From assembly GCA_002337145.1 (NCBI GenBank), contig DDFK01000002.1, positions 558,001 to 622,000 of the forward strand: a stretch of DNA of 64,000 bases, written 5' to 3'. Below, in pieces: positions 42,585 through 51,811 of this stretch; the stretch's first letter is position 1, and each line of letters opens with the position of its first letter. Source of the stretch: Chitinophagaceae bacterium UBA1930 (GTDB lineage: Bacteria > Bacteroidota > Bacteroidia > Chitinophagales > Chitinophagaceae). The notes under the pieces were generated by a model, which was not told the DNA's origin, ran no database searches, and saw only the letters and a program-made list of their open reading frames with translations. The position numbers and the translations under genes are program-made.

Positions 42585-43280
42585 ATGTCATCAATCACCA
42601 ATGCATACAAGAATCACGATAGCCATTTGCTGGCTGTAGACTGCATCATCTTTGGCTTTGATGGCAAAGAATTAAAAGCATTGCTTATTAAGCGTGCACT
42701 GGAACCACAGGTAGGCAAATGGTCATTAATGGGTGGCTTTGTTCAGCACAACGAAAGTGTAAACGATGCAGCAACAAGGATCCTGAACCAATTGACGGGT
42801 TTAAGCAATATCTATATGGAGCAACTGCACTGCTTTGGCGATGTGCATAGGGATACCGCTGCAAGGGTTGTATCCATTGCCTATTTTGCCTTGATAAAAA
42901 TTGATGACTATAGCGAAGCATTGATGAAGGAACACAACGCACAATGGTTTCCGCTAAACAAAATGCCAACGCTGGTTTTCGACCATAAGCATATGATCAA
43001 ACTGTCCAGGGAAAGGCTACAGGAAAAAGTGACCAGCCACCCAATAGGTTTTGAACTGCTGCCCAACAAATTCACCTTACAACAACTACAGGCATTGTAC
43101 GAAGCCGTTTACAACACCACATTCGACAAAAGGAATTTTACCAAAAAGATATTATCGCTTAACCTGCTCCACAAACTTGATGAAAAGGAAAAAGAATCAT
43201 CACGCAAGGGGGCTTTCCTTTTCATGTTCGATAAGAAGAAATATGAACAACTGAATAAAGACGGATTGAAATTTTTATAA
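42585..43280 (+). CDS. araR: Nudix-type transcriptional regulator of arabinose genes (AraR-like)
   Basis: 231 residues: N-terminal Nudix-fold domain (about 15-145) and C-terminal winged-helix domain ('FTLQQLQALYEAVYNTTFDKRNFTKKILSL', about 160-200). The catalytic Nudix box G-x5-E-x7-R-E-x-x-E-E-x-G is degenerate: here 'GGFVQHNESVNDAATRILNQLTGL' has the first glutamate but lacks the two metal-binding glutamates, so it probably senses a sugar phosphate or sugar rather than hydrolysing. This architecture is known for AraR/NrtR-like regulators in gut Bacteroides. Its place in the araBDA operon implies L-arabinose control; the palindrome at 38333-38359 is a likely target. Confidence 0.88.
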   Translation: MSSITNAYKNHDSHLLAVDCIIFGFDGKELKALLIKRALEPQVGKWSLMGGFVQHNESVNDAATRILNQLTGLSNIYMEQLHCFGDVHRDTAARVVSIAYFALIKIDDYSEALMKEHNAQWFPLNKMPTLVFDHKHMIKLSRERLQEKVTSHPIGFELLPNKFTLQQLQALYEAVYNTTFDKRNFTKKILSLNLLHKLDEKEKESSRKGAFLFMFDKKKYEQLNKDGLKFL

Positions 43281-43303
43281 TCCCAACCAAAACAAAAGCT
43301 GCC

Positions 43304-44575
43304 ATGAATGAAAAGAAGAAATACATACTGCCATTTATATTGGTTACTTGTTTGTTTTTTTTATGGGCATTCCTGCACAACATCAATCCCATACTTATTC
43401 CGCATCTAAAAAAAGCCTGCCAGCTTACAGATACCCAATCTGCATTCATTGATTCATCGGTATCGCTTGCGTATTTCATCATGGCTATACCGGCTGGTTG
43501 GTTCATGCACAAATACGGATACAAAAAAGGCATCCTCTTTGGCCTCTTCTTGTTTGGCATGGGCTTTCTGTTGTTTATTCCTGCAGCGGTTATACGGGAG
43601 TATTATTTGTTTTTGGTTGCATTGTTTATTGGTGCATCCGGGGCCACTTTTTTGGAAACCGTTGCTAACCCTTATGTAACAAAACTGGGCGATGAGCAGT
43701 CGGCTGCATTCCGTATCAACCTTGCACAATCATTCAATGGGGTAGGGGCTTTTATAGCACCGCTAATTGGTGGTAAGTTCATACTGTCTGGCATAGAACA
43801 TTCAAAAGATGAACTGCAACAGATGAAGCTTAATGGCACATTGAATAGCTATTTATCCGGCGAAGCTGCAACTGTTAAAATTCCTTACCTCATATTGGGC
43901 TTACTTGTAATTGCCCTTTTGGTTATTTTCTTTTTTACGAAACTGCCCGAAATAAAGGAAAGCAACAACAATGACCCTTCTAAATTCTCTTTTGCCATTT
44001 TAAAAAATGGGCACCTGCGTTGGGCAATAGTTGCACAGTTCTTTTATGTGGGTGCACAGGTATGTATAGGTAGTTTCTTTATCCGATTCTCCAGGTATGT
44101 AAACAATGTTTCCGAAAAAGATGCAGCATTGTTATGGGGCTCTATTGCCATGGTTGGTTTTATGGCAGGCAGGTTCTTGGGCACGTTTTTAATGAAGTTT
44201 GTAAAACCTGCTTTATTACTGGGTGCCTACGCAATCATTGCTATTGTATTGCTTTTTGCCGCAATAACTTTAAAAGGAAATGTTGCCGTTTATGTATTGA
44301 TGGCAACGCCTTTTTTTATGTCAATCATGTTCCCCACCATTTTTGCAATGGGCATTGCCGGCTTGGGAGAGGAAACGAAGCTTGCCTCCTCATTAATCGT
44401 AATGGCAATTATTGGTGGTGCCATATTCCCGGTTATCATGGGCAAGATATCGGATGCCAATAATGGCAACATACAACTGGCATATATTGTTCCACTTATT
44501 TGCTTTGCAATTATCGGCATCTTTGCATTCAGGTTCCGTAACCTCTTTACAGAAAAGGCAGTATCAACCCATTGA
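43304..44575 (+). CDS. Sugar:proton symporter, MFS (FucP-like)
   Basis: Imports a monosaccharide, from context L-arabinose. 423 residues and 12 hydrophobic helices, with 'FFLWAFLHNINPILIPHLKKA' on helix 1 (F-x-x-W-G/A-F-x-x-x-(L/I)-x), 'MAIPAGWFMHKYGYKKGI' (loop 2-3, R-x-G-K-type motif), 'FLETVANPYVTKLG' (the E-x-x-x-N-P-Y motif of the fucose permease group) and 'AQSFNGVGAFIAP'. It follows araR by 23 bp and is followed by the mutarotase gene, whose TTG frame overlaps its stop. True substrate cannot be decided from sequence. Confidence 0.9.
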   Translation: MNEKKKYILPFILVTCLFFLWAFLHNINPILIPHLKKACQLTDTQSAFIDSSVSLAYFIMAIPAGWFMHKYGYKKGILFGLFLFGMGFLLFIPAAVIREYYLFLVALFIGASGATFLETVANPYVTKLGDEQSAAFRINLAQSFNGVGAFIAPLIGGKFILSGIEHSKDELQQMKLNGTLNSYLSGEAATVKIPYLILGLLVIALLVIFFFTKLPEIKESNNNDPSKFSFAILKNGHLRWAIVAQFFYVGAQVCIGSFFIRFSRYVNNVSEKDAALLWGSIAMVGFMAGRFLGTFLMKFVKPALLLGAYAIIAIVLLFAAITLKGNVAVYVLMATPFFMSIMFPTIFAMGIAGLGEETKLASSLIVMAIIGGAIFPVIMGKISDANNGNIQLAYIVPLICFAIIGIFAFRFRNLFTEKAVSTH

Positions 44576-44613
44576 TTTCCTCAAACGATTTGCTTCACAT
44601 AAAAACAACTATT

Positions 44614-45732
44614 ATGAAACAACGATGGATGATTGCCTTGCTGGTAGCAGCTGCTACGGTAGGTTGTAAGCCCAAAAACAAACCCGCTGAGGCCAAAGTA
44701 GGCATTGCCCAGTCAGACTTTGGAAAAGTGGATGGCAAGGATGTTTTGCTGTACACGCTTACCAATAGCAAGGGCAACCAGGTAAAGATTACCAACTATG
44801 GCGGTATTGTTACATCATGGACCTTTCCCGATAAAGCAGGAAAAAAACAAAGCATACTGGTTGGCTTCGACAGCCTGAAAGGCTACCTTACACCGCCGCC
44901 CTATTTTGGTGCATTGATTGGCCGTTACGGCAACCGCATTGCCAATGGTAAGTTCAAAATTGACAATAAGGAATATACCTTGGCTACCAACGATGGAAAG
45001 AACCATTTGCATGGCGGCAAGAAAGGATTTGACAAAGTTGTTTGGAAAGGCGTTGTTACGAGCGACACCATACCAACATTGCTGCTGTATTATGTTAGCC
45101 AGGATGGCGAAGAAGGCTATCCCGGCATTTTGAAAGTACAGGTACGTTATACCCTGACGAATGACGATGAACTGGAAATTGAATACAATGCTGAAACGGA
45201 CAAACCAACTGTGCTTAACTTAACACAGCACAACTATTACAATTTAAGTGGCGATGTGAACAATACCATCAACAACCATAGTTTATGGATTGATGCAGAC
45301 AACTATACACCCGTTGACAGCACACTGATACCAACGGGCGAAATAAAATCAGTAAAAGGAACGCCATTCGATTTTACAAAAGCGGAGAAAATTGGTGCCA
45401 GGATAGATCAGGTAAAAGGTGGTTATGACCATAACTGGGTACTGAATAAAAAAGAGGCAAGCCTTTCGTTAGTAGCAACACTGGCCGATGCAACAAGTGG
45501 CAGAAAGATGGACGTGTACACCATGGAACCCGGACTACAGTTCTATTCTGGCAACTTCCTGGATGGATCGTTAACCAACTATGATGGCAAAGCCATCAAG
45601 CAACATACGGCTTTATGTTTGGAGACGCAGCATTTTCCCAACTCGCCCAACCAGCCCAGTTTCCCAACAACATTGCTGAAACCCGGGCAGAAATACCACA
45701 CCATTACGAAATACAAATTATCACTTCAATAG
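44614..45732 (+). CDS. galM: Aldose 1-epimerase (mutarotase), lipoprotein
   Basis: Interconverts alpha and beta anomers of aldoses such as L-arabinose. 372 residues from ATG at 44614 (MKQRWMIALLV); the longer frame from TTG 44572 would not have a proper signal. The N-terminus is a lipoprotein signal ending T-V-G-C (Cys19). Motifs: 'YGGIVTSWTFPDK', 'GRYGNRIANGKF' (N-R-I), 'NHLHGGKKGFDK' (catalytic H), 'TQHNYYNLSG' (H-x-Y-x-N-L), 'VLNKKE' region and 'LETQHFPNSPNQPSFP' with the catalytic glutamate. Periplasmic lipid-anchored location suits sugar uptake. Last gene of the arabinose operon, followed by a terminator. Confidence 0.93.
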   Translation: MKQRWMIALLVAAATVGCKPKNKPAEAKVGIAQSDFGKVDGKDVLLYTLTNSKGNQVKITNYGGIVTSWTFPDKAGKKQSILVGFDSLKGYLTPPPYFGALIGRYGNRIANGKFKIDNKEYTLATNDGKNHLHGGKKGFDKVVWKGVVTSDTIPTLLLYYVSQDGEEGYPGILKVQVRYTLTNDDELEIEYNAETDKPTVLNLTQHNYYNLSGDVNNTINNHSLWIDADNYTPVDSTLIPTGEIKSVKGTPFDFTKAEKIGARIDQVKGGYDHNWVLNKKEASLSLVATLADATSGRKMDVYTMEPGLQFYSGNFLDGSLTNYDGKAIKQHTALCLETQHFPNSPNQPSFPTTLLKPGQKYHTITKYKLSLQ

Positions 45733-45750
45733 CATACAAGCAGTACAACA

Positions 45751-45782
45751 AAAAAGCCACTAATATAAATAGTGGCTTTTTT
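45751..45782. terminator. Terminator between arabinose operon and LytTR gene
   Basis: AAAAAGCCACTA (45751-45762) pairs with TAGTGGCTTTTT (45770-45781) with a T-run; it lies between convergent units. Confidence 0.88.
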
Positions 45783-45802
45783 AGTAGGGGTTAATTGATA
45801 TT

Positions 45803-46531
45803 TTACAGGCTCATCATTTCTTTGAACTTCACTGTTTGCCTGCGGCTTACTTCAATCTTCTCACCGCCTTTCAACTCAACCAATAAACCACCGTTGAAAT
45901 AAGGTTCAATTTTTTCTATCCAACGCAGGTTAATGATATGCTTCCTGTTGGCACGGAAAAACGTACGCTCGTCCAGCCTTTCTTCCAATGCATTCAATGA
46001 TTTCAGTATTAGTGGTTTGTTGTTGGCAAAGAAAACCTTTGCATAATTGCCCACACTTTCAAACAGCCTTATTTCATGCAGTTTTACAAACCAGCAGCGT
46101 TCACCATCCTTTACAAACACCTGGTCCTCTTCGGTCAATGGCCCACGGTTGCCATTATTGCCGGCATTTTCTTTCTGTATCTCGTACTGCAGCTTCTGTA
46201 TGGCATCGCTCAGGCGTTTGGGTTCAATCGGCTTCAGCAAATAATCCAATGCGTTTACTTCAAAAGCTTTTAACGCATATTCATCGTAAGCGGTAGTAAA
46301 AATAACCCGGGGTGCTTTCTCCACTTCGGCCAACAGGTCGAACCCGGTTTTTCCGGGCATCTGTATATCCAGAAAAATTAGATCGGGATTGAGTGTCTCA
46401 ATTTTCTCGATGCCTTCATCCACATTGGCGGCTTCTTCAATCACTTCAATATCGCCATGTTCAAGCAGCAATTTTTTCAGTTCGTTTCTCGCCAGGCGTT
46501 CATCGTCAATAATAATTGTTTTTATTGCCAT
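45803..46531 (-). CDS. LytTR-family response regulator
   Basis: 242 residues: receiver domain (1-120) with acidic pair 'IIDDER', phosphoacceptor aspartate in 'LIFLDIQMPGKTGFDLL', T in 'IFTTAYDEYALKAF' and K in 'YLLKPIEPKRL', then a LytTR DNA-binding domain (about 140-242: 'RLFESVGNYAKVFFANNKP', 'FFRANRKHIINLRWIEKIEPYFNGGLLVELKGGEKIEVSRRQ'). Controlled by the kinase gene 46 bp upstream. Targets unknown. Confidence 0.95.
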   Translation of the reverse strand: MAIKTIIIDDERLARNELKKLLLEHGDIEVIEEAANVDEGIEKIETLNPDLIFLDIQMPGKTGFDLLAEVEKAPRVIFTTAYDEYALKAFEVNALDYLLKPIEPKRLSDAIQKLQYEIQKENAGNNGNRGPLTEEDQVFVKDGERCWFVKLHEIRLFESVGNYAKVFFANNKPLILKSLNALEERLDERTFFRANRKHIINLRWIEKIEPYFNGGLLVELKGGEKIEVSRRQTVKFKEMMSL

Positions 46532-46577
46532 TGCAATTGTATTTATGTACAGAATATAGGTTTCTAAAAAAATCGTC

Positions 46578-47630
46578 TTACATGGTCACGGGCATAATCA
46601 CTTTTGCCTCTACCATGTTCCCGTTAATATCTTTTAATTCAAAACTGGCTTTGTCGCCAAACAATATCGAAAGCCGGTTCTGGGTACTGGCAATACCGAA
46701 CCCATCGGCACTTGCAATACCGTTTAGCTGGCCCGTGTTCTGGATAATCAGTTCGTGGTGGTTGTTCCTGAAATCCGAAATCACTTTAACCAATCCGCCA
46801 TCCTTCTGCTTACTGATGCCATGCTTGATGGCATTCTCCACCAGGGTCTGCAACATCATGGGCGGTATGGGCTGGTCAAGCGTATCCTCATCAATATCGT
46901 ATTCAATCTGCAGCCTGTCCTCAAAACGTATATGCTCCAAAGCCAGGTAATCCTTTACAATGTTCAGTTCTTTTTCAAGGGGCGATGTTTCGGCTTTTTC
47001 CGCCTGCATGCTGCTTCTTAAAATATTGCTCAACTCGGTGATGGCCGTTCTTGCCCTGATGGGGTTCTCATCAACCAATGCCCTGATGCTGTTCAGTGCA
47101 TTGAATATGAAATGCGGGTTGATATGTGCCTTGATGGTTTTCAGTTCCAGTTCCTTTACAAGGCTCTCCAGCCTTATCCTGTCAATCTGCTCCTGCCTGC
47201 TTTTCTGTATGTAATGGTACATGAAATAGATCAGGTTCCAGATAAGCATATAGAAAAACGAGCCGAAAGAAGTACGTATCAATTTGGTGATGAAAGGGGC
47301 GTTTCGCATGGCCTCGTTCTCAATCAGGTGAAAGACATAGTCTTCCACGTACAGCATCAGCATCGAATACAGCAATGCAAAAACAATGGAGGTGAGTAAC
47401 AGCGTAATAATCTGGCGTTGTACATTCAGTTTCAACAGGTTGAAATAACCAATCATCATACGCATCACATGCGTAATCAGGATGCCTGTAACGGCATCCG
47501 TAAGTAATATCTCAAAAAAGTACGGTTGGGGCTTGGTTCGGATTGTGAAATAGAAAAATGTATAGACTAAGCAATACGCACTCCACCCACCAATCTGGCA
47601 CCACCAGTACGCCGATTTATTGTTTTTCAT
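46578..47630 (-). CDS. LytS-type sensor histidine kinase
   Basis: 350 residues with four N-terminal membrane helices ('QIGGWSAYCLVYTFFYF', 'ILLTDAVTGILITHVM', 'IITLLLTSIVFALLYSML', 'SFFYMLIWNLIYFMYH') and a HisKA_7TM-like kinase core. The histidine is in 'LKTIKAHINPHFIFNALNSIRAL' (N-P-H-F-x-F-N-x-L-N, the His_kinase family motif), and the ATPase part has 'MMLQTLVENAIKHGI' and 'GFGIASTQNRLSILFG'. Co-oriented with and just before the LytTR regulator, so they form a two-component system. Confidence 0.94.
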   Translation of the reverse strand: MKNNKSAYWWCQIGGWSAYCLVYTFFYFTIRTKPQPYFFEILLTDAVTGILITHVMRMMIGYFNLLKLNVQRQIITLLLTSIVFALLYSMLMLYVEDYVFHLIENEAMRNAPFITKLIRTSFGSFFYMLIWNLIYFMYHYIQKSRQEQIDRIRLESLVKELELKTIKAHINPHFIFNALNSIRALVDENPIRARTAITELSNILRSSMQAEKAETSPLEKELNIVKDYLALEHIRFEDRLQIEYDIDEDTLDQPIPPMMLQTLVENAIKHGISKQKDGGLVKVISDFRNNHHELIIQNTGQLNGIASADGFGIASTQNRLSILFGDKASFELKDINGNMVEAKVIMPVTM

Positions 47631-47820
47631 GTGCGGTTAAAGGTAAAAACCTCTATTCTTTTAAGGGTTATTCAATTTGATTAGTGGCAAATAAGGTGGG
47701 TGTTTGGTACAAAACGCTGTTAAAGCAGTTCAATAATCCCCAAAACCAGCCCTTGGTTAATAAAACAGGCCACTCACCTCCAAGCAAAATACTATTTTTA
47801 CAAAACAAAACATAGCATAC

Positions 47821-49755
47821 ATGGAGATTACTCCCGGATTACTATTAAAAAACATTGATAGCCCTGCAGACCTGAAGAAATTGAGCCGTGAACAACTGCA
47901 CCAGGTATGTAACGAACTAAGGCAATATATCATTGATGTGGTGAGTGTGCATGGCGGCCATTTTGCAGCAAGCCTGGGCGTGGTTGAACTGACTGTGGCA
48001 CTGCATTATATATACAACACACCTTACGACCAATTGGTATGGGATGTTGGCCATCAGGCTTATGGGCATAAGATATTGACCGGCCGTCGCGACAATTTTG
48101 TCTCCAATAGAAAATACAAGGGCTTAAGCGGTTTTCCCAAACGCAGCGAAAGCGAGTACGATACATTTGGCGTAGGCCACTCTTCTACGTCCATCTCCGC
48201 TGCACTGGGCATGGCCATTGCCGCAAAATATAAAGGCGAGAACCGTAAAAGTGTTGCAGTGATTGGCGATGGCAGCATGACAGCAGGTATGGCTTTTGAA
48301 GCCATGAACCATGCAGGTGTTGCAGATGCGGACATGCTGGTGATACTGAACGACAATGGTATTGGCATTGACCCCAATGTGGGTGCGTTGAAGGAATATT
48401 TAACGGACATTACCACGTCGCCCACCTATAACAAAGTGAGGGACGATGTATGGAAATTAATGGGCAAGCTGCCTGTTGGCAAGACTTTTACCCGTGAAAT
48501 GGCTTCCAAATTGGAAGCAAGTGTAAAAGGAATGGTAAGCAAAAGCAGCAACCTTTTTGAAGCATTGAATTTCCGCTATTTTGGCCCTATTGACGGGCAT
48601 AATATTACCAAGCTGGTTGATACGTTAAAAGACCTGAAAAATATTCCCGGCCCCAAGCTATTGCATATTGTTACCGTAAAAGGTAAGGGCTATGCATTGG
48701 CGGAAAAAGACCAGACCAAGTGGCATGCACCGGGACTTTTTGATAAAGTAACCGGCGAAATATACAAGAAAACACCAACTGCCCCACAGCCACCCAAATA
48801 CCAGGATGTATTTGGCCACACCATGATTGAACTGGCAGAGATGAATGATAAGGTAATGGCCGTAACCCCGGCAATGCCTTCGGGTTCATCTTTAAAATAC
48901 ATGATGGAAAAAATGCCCAACCGTGCATTCGATGTGGGCATCTGCGAACAGCATGCCGCTACTTTAAGTGCTGGCCTGGCCACGCAGGGTATGCGGGTTT
49001 TTTGCAATATCTATTCATCCTTCATGCAAAGGGCCTACGACCAGGTGGTGCATGATATTGCCATTCAGAAACTGCCCGTTACACTTTGTCTGGATAGGGC
49101 AGGGTTGGTAGGTGATGATGGGCCAACACACCACGGCTGTTACGATATTCCTTATTTCCGCTGCATACCCAATATGGTGATTGCCGCACCTATGAACGAA
49201 CAGGAACTGCGTAACCTGATGTTCACTTCTCAATTGGAGAGTTCAAAATATCCTTTTGTGATACGCTATCCAAGGGGCGAAGGTGTGATGCCAGAATGGA
49301 GAACGCCGTTTGAAGCAATAGAAATTGGTAAGGGAAGAAAGATAAAAGATGGCGAAGACATTGCCATACTGTCCTTGGGACATACGGGCAATTTTGCACA
49401 AACAGCCATCCGCGAATTAAAGACACAGGGCATGAATCCCGCACACTACGACATGCGTTTTGTAAAGCCTATTGATGAAGAAATGCTGCATGAAGTATTT
49501 ACTCAATTTGACAAGGTAATTACTGTGGAAGATGGTACCATTATTGGCGGTTTTGGATCTGCCGTGCTGGAATTCATGAGTCAACACAACTACAAAGCCG
49601 AAGTGAAGATACTGGGCATACCAGATAGACTAGTAGAGCATGGTACACCCAAGGAACTGCATAGGGAATGTGCCTACGATGCACAAGGCATTGCAGATAC
49701 TGCAAGACAAATGATGAAAGATAAAATAACAGTTAGCCACTTGATTGCAGGCTAG
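47821..49755 (+). CDS. dxs: 1-deoxy-D-xylulose-5-phosphate synthase
   Basis: Condenses pyruvate and glyceraldehyde-3-phosphate using thiamine diphosphate, the first step of the MEP isoprenoid pathway. 644 residues with 'WDVGHQAYGHKILTGRRDNF', the ThDP motif 'GDGSMTAGMAFEAMNHAG...LNDNGIGIDPNVG' (G-D-G-x26-N-N type), 'GPIDGHNITKLV', catalytic glutamate in 'FDVGICEQHAATLSAG', 'DRAGLVGDDGPTHHGCYDI' and C-terminal transketolase domain. Stand-alone gene; ATG at 47821. A 190-bp gap separates it from the divergent LytS gene. Confidence 0.97.
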   Translation: MEITPGLLLKNIDSPADLKKLSREQLHQVCNELRQYIIDVVSVHGGHFAASLGVVELTVALHYIYNTPYDQLVWDVGHQAYGHKILTGRRDNFVSNRKYKGLSGFPKRSESEYDTFGVGHSSTSISAALGMAIAAKYKGENRKSVAVIGDGSMTAGMAFEAMNHAGVADADMLVILNDNGIGIDPNVGALKEYLTDITTSPTYNKVRDDVWKLMGKLPVGKTFTREMASKLEASVKGMVSKSSNLFEALNFRYFGPIDGHNITKLVDTLKDLKNIPGPKLLHIVTVKGKGYALAEKDQTKWHAPGLFDKVTGEIYKKTPTAPQPPKYQDVFGHTMIELAEMNDKVMAVTPAMPSGSSLKYMMEKMPNRAFDVGICEQHAATLSAGLATQGMRVFCNIYSSFMQRAYDQVVHDIAIQKLPVTLCLDRAGLVGDDGPTHHGCYDIPYFRCIPNMVIAAPMNEQELRNLMFTSQLESSKYPFVIRYPRGEGVMPEWRTPFEAIEIGKGRKIKDGEDIAILSLGHTGNFAQTAIRELKTQGMNPAHYDMRFVKPIDEEMLHEVFTQFDKVITVEDGTIIGGFGSAVLEFMSQHNYKAEVKILGIPDRLVEHGTPKELHRECAYDAQGIADTARQMMKDKITVSHLIAG

Positions 49756-49772
49756 TAATTGTTATTAGAATA

Positions 49773-49814
49773 AAAACAAGAAGACCGTACCTATTGGTGC
49801 GGTCTTCTTGTTTT
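49773..49814 (+). terminator. Terminator after dxs
   Basis: AAAACAAGAAGACCG (49773-49787) pairs exactly with CGGTCTTCTTGTTTT (49800-49814), ending in a T-run 18 bases after the dxs stop. Confidence 0.88.
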
Positions 49815-49847
49815 GTGGAACTTCAAAAATGCTGCATCTATACAGGC

Positions 49848-50480
49848 ATGAAAAAAATAACTGTTGCGATTATTGTTATACTATGCTTGATCGCATTCCG
49901 TTACTATTTTTCGCATCCATCCAACACTAATGGTCCTACCCCTTACAATAAAAACAATCAAGCAAAAGATACGGAACAGGCAAGGCTGCAAGCAAAGGCA
50001 AAAGAAGCAAGACAATTTGCAAGGCAGAAAAACTACAGCACCCGTATTTGCTTTTTGGCAGACATGAATATGTCCAGTGGTAAAAAAAGATTTTTTGTAT
50101 ATGATTTAGTAGCCGACACGGTTCTTACAGCCGGCCTTGTGGCACATGGCAGCTGCAATCAAAATTACTTGCGTGAGGGTCAATTCTCCAATACGCCCGA
50201 CTGTTCTTGCAGCTCTCTTGGAAAGTACCTGGTAAGCTATAAATACAAGGGCAAGTTTGGCGACGCCTTTAAACTGTATGGCTTGGACAGTACTAACAGC
50301 AACGCTTTCAATAGGTTTATTGTTTTACATGGGTACAGTTGCGTGCCGGATTACGAAACCTATCCACAAACTATTTGTAACAGCCTGGGCTGCCCAATGG
50401 TATCTTACCGTTTCCTGAACAACTTGGCTGCTTATATCCAACAATCGCCCAAACCAATTGTATTGTGGATGTTTCAGTAA
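49848..50480 (+). CDS. L,D-transpeptidase catalytic-domain-like protein
   Basis: 210 residues from ATG at 49848 (MKKITVAIIVI); the reading frame before this overlaps the dxs terminator and is not coding. N-terminal signal anchor (residues 4-20), a lysine/glutamine-rich linker (about 33-62), then a murein L,D-transpeptidase-like domain with 'ADMNMSSGKKRFFVYDLVAD', 'VAHGSCNQNYLREGQFSN' (H-G-S) and the C-terminal 'YETYPQTICNSLGCPMVSYRFLNN', where S-x-G-C supplies the catalytic cysteine. I recall this as the YkuD-like group of PF13645. The exact crosslink is not predictable. Confidence 0.8.
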   Translation: MKKITVAIIVILCLIAFRYYFSHPSNTNGPTPYNKNNQAKDTEQARLQAKAKEARQFARQKNYSTRICFLADMNMSSGKKRFFVYDLVADTVLTAGLVAHGSCNQNYLREGQFSNTPDCSCSSLGKYLVSYKYKGKFGDAFKLYGLDSTNSNAFNRFIVLHGYSCVPDYETYPQTICNSLGCPMVSYRFLNNLAAYIQQSPKPIVLWMFQ

Positions 50481-50615
50481 ACTAAATAGTCAAAAAAGAC
50501 ATAATATGCATTTATGGTCTTGCCGTGTTTCAATGTCCTGCTTAAACCCTGTTTTTAGTACGTTATTTGTCTACATCACTTATCTCTTTTATTCATTCAT
50601 TCAAACAAAACGATT

Positions 50616-51089
50616 ATGAGACTGAACAAGATGCTCGCTGCCCTCATGGTATTCGGTTCCTTTGCAGCTTTTAGCTGTGGACAAAAAGATGCGGACATTG
50701 CCGCAGATGCCCAAAAAGTATTGCCCATTGAGGCAAAAGTTGATGTTAAAGATGGAGTAGCCACTTTAACGGGGCAATTTAAAGATGAATCTGCCAAAAA
50801 AGCTGCGGAAGAAGTATTGGCAAAAATTAAAGGTGTAAAGAGTGTGGTAAACAATGCAACCGTGACACCGCCACCACCTCCGCCAGTAACAGTTGTTTCT
50901 GCTGCCGATGAGTTATTGGCAAAAGGCATAAAAGATGCCACCAAAGATTTCCCTACTGTAAAAGCACAAGTTAAAGATGGCATCATCTCTTTAACGGGCG
51001 AAATCAAAAAGGCAAGCCTACCCAAATTAATGATGGTGCTGAATGCATTGAAACCTAAAAAAATTGACAACAAACTAACAGTACAGTAA
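50616..51089 (+). CDS. Lipoprotein with two BON domains joined by a proline hinge
   Basis: 157 residues. Signal peptide ending A-A-F-S-C (lipobox cysteine near residue 21). Two BON-type segments ('VDVKDGVATLTGQFKDESAKKAAEEVLAKIKGVKSVVNN', and 'AQVKDGIISLTGEIKKASLPKLMMVLNALKPKKID') are separated by 'TPPPPPPVTVV'. BON domains bind phospholipid membranes and are often in osmotic or envelope stress proteins. It is followed after 19 bp by the SH3/BON gene, the same unit. No catalytic function expected. Confidence 0.82.
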   Translation: MRLNKMLAALMVFGSFAAFSCGQKDADIAADAQKVLPIEAKVDVKDGVATLTGQFKDESAKKAAEEVLAKIKGVKSVVNNATVTPPPPPPVTVVSAADELLAKGIKDATKDFPTVKAQVKDGIISLTGEIKKASLPKLMMVLNALKPKKIDNKLTVQ

Positions 51090-51108
51090 CCCAACAAAAT
51101 ATTTAATT

Positions 51109-51534
51109 ATGGCATTGCAAGACAAATACAAAGAACTTTTAGATACGGCTTCCGCACAAGGCATTACCAATTTACAGGTAAGGGAGCAGGACAATGTACT
51201 CTATGTGGATGGGGATGCCCCAACCGGTGCTGCAAAAGATGCAGTATGGGAAGTTTATGGCAAAATTGATCCCAATTTTACTGCAGGGGATTTAGTGCTG
51301 AACATCAACGCAACTGCTGGCCTGGCAGAAGGTGCACAACTTAAGGTAACCACTGCATCATCCAACCTCAACATCCGTAAGGAACCGACAACCGAAGGGG
51401 AGATTGTAGGCAAAGCTGCACATGGCGAAATCGTGACCTTTGTAAGAAAGGAAAACGAACAATGGTGGGTTGTAAAAACAAAAGATGGAGAGGAAGGTTA
51501 TTCATTCAGTACCTATCTCACACCAGTTGGATAG
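51109..51534 (+). CDS. SH3b-domain protein with BON-like N-terminus
   Basis: 141 residues. Residues 20-70 ('LQVREQDNVLYVDGDAPTGAAKDAVWEVYGKI') have the BON layout: strand, G-turn, helix. The C-terminal 65 residues form a bacterial SH3 domain ('LNIRKEPTTEGEIVGKAAHGEIVTFV...WWVVKTKDGEEGYSFSTYL'). There is no signal peptide or lipobox, unlike its partner upstream. The domain pairing recalls the YgaU (BON plus LysM) proteins, which also lack a signal, but function here is unknown. Confidence 0.75.
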   Translation: MALQDKYKELLDTASAQGITNLQVREQDNVLYVDGDAPTGAAKDAVWEVYGKIDPNFTAGDLVLNINATAGLAEGAQLKVTTASSNLNIRKEPTTEGEIVGKAAHGEIVTFVRKENEQWWVVKTKDGEEGYSFSTYLTPVG

Positions 51535-51548
51535 AGTTTTAAGAAACA

Positions 51549-51587
51549 ATACACAAAGGGCTTCCATATAGGAAGCCCTTTGTGTAT
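51549..51587 (+). terminator. Perfect 17-bp hairpin terminator
   Basis: 51549-51565 pairs exactly with 51571-51587 around ATATA, 14 bases after the SH3 gene. It isolates that unit from the long series that starts at 51.8 kb. Confidence 0.88.
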
Positions 51588-51811
51588 GTATGGAACAAAT
51601 GCCATACAGTTCAATAGTAAAATAATCCATCACTATAGTTAAACCTTACATTTACATACAGGCTATATTTTCTACTTTCGAATTGTTCCTTAATTCGTTT
51701 ATAAGATGCTTGGCTGTATGAATGCGATACCAGTTTGTCTTACCGGTTCCTATTCCTGATTCTTACCTTAGTTACCCAATCAACGGTCAGCATTTTTCAG
51801 TATTCATGCTT

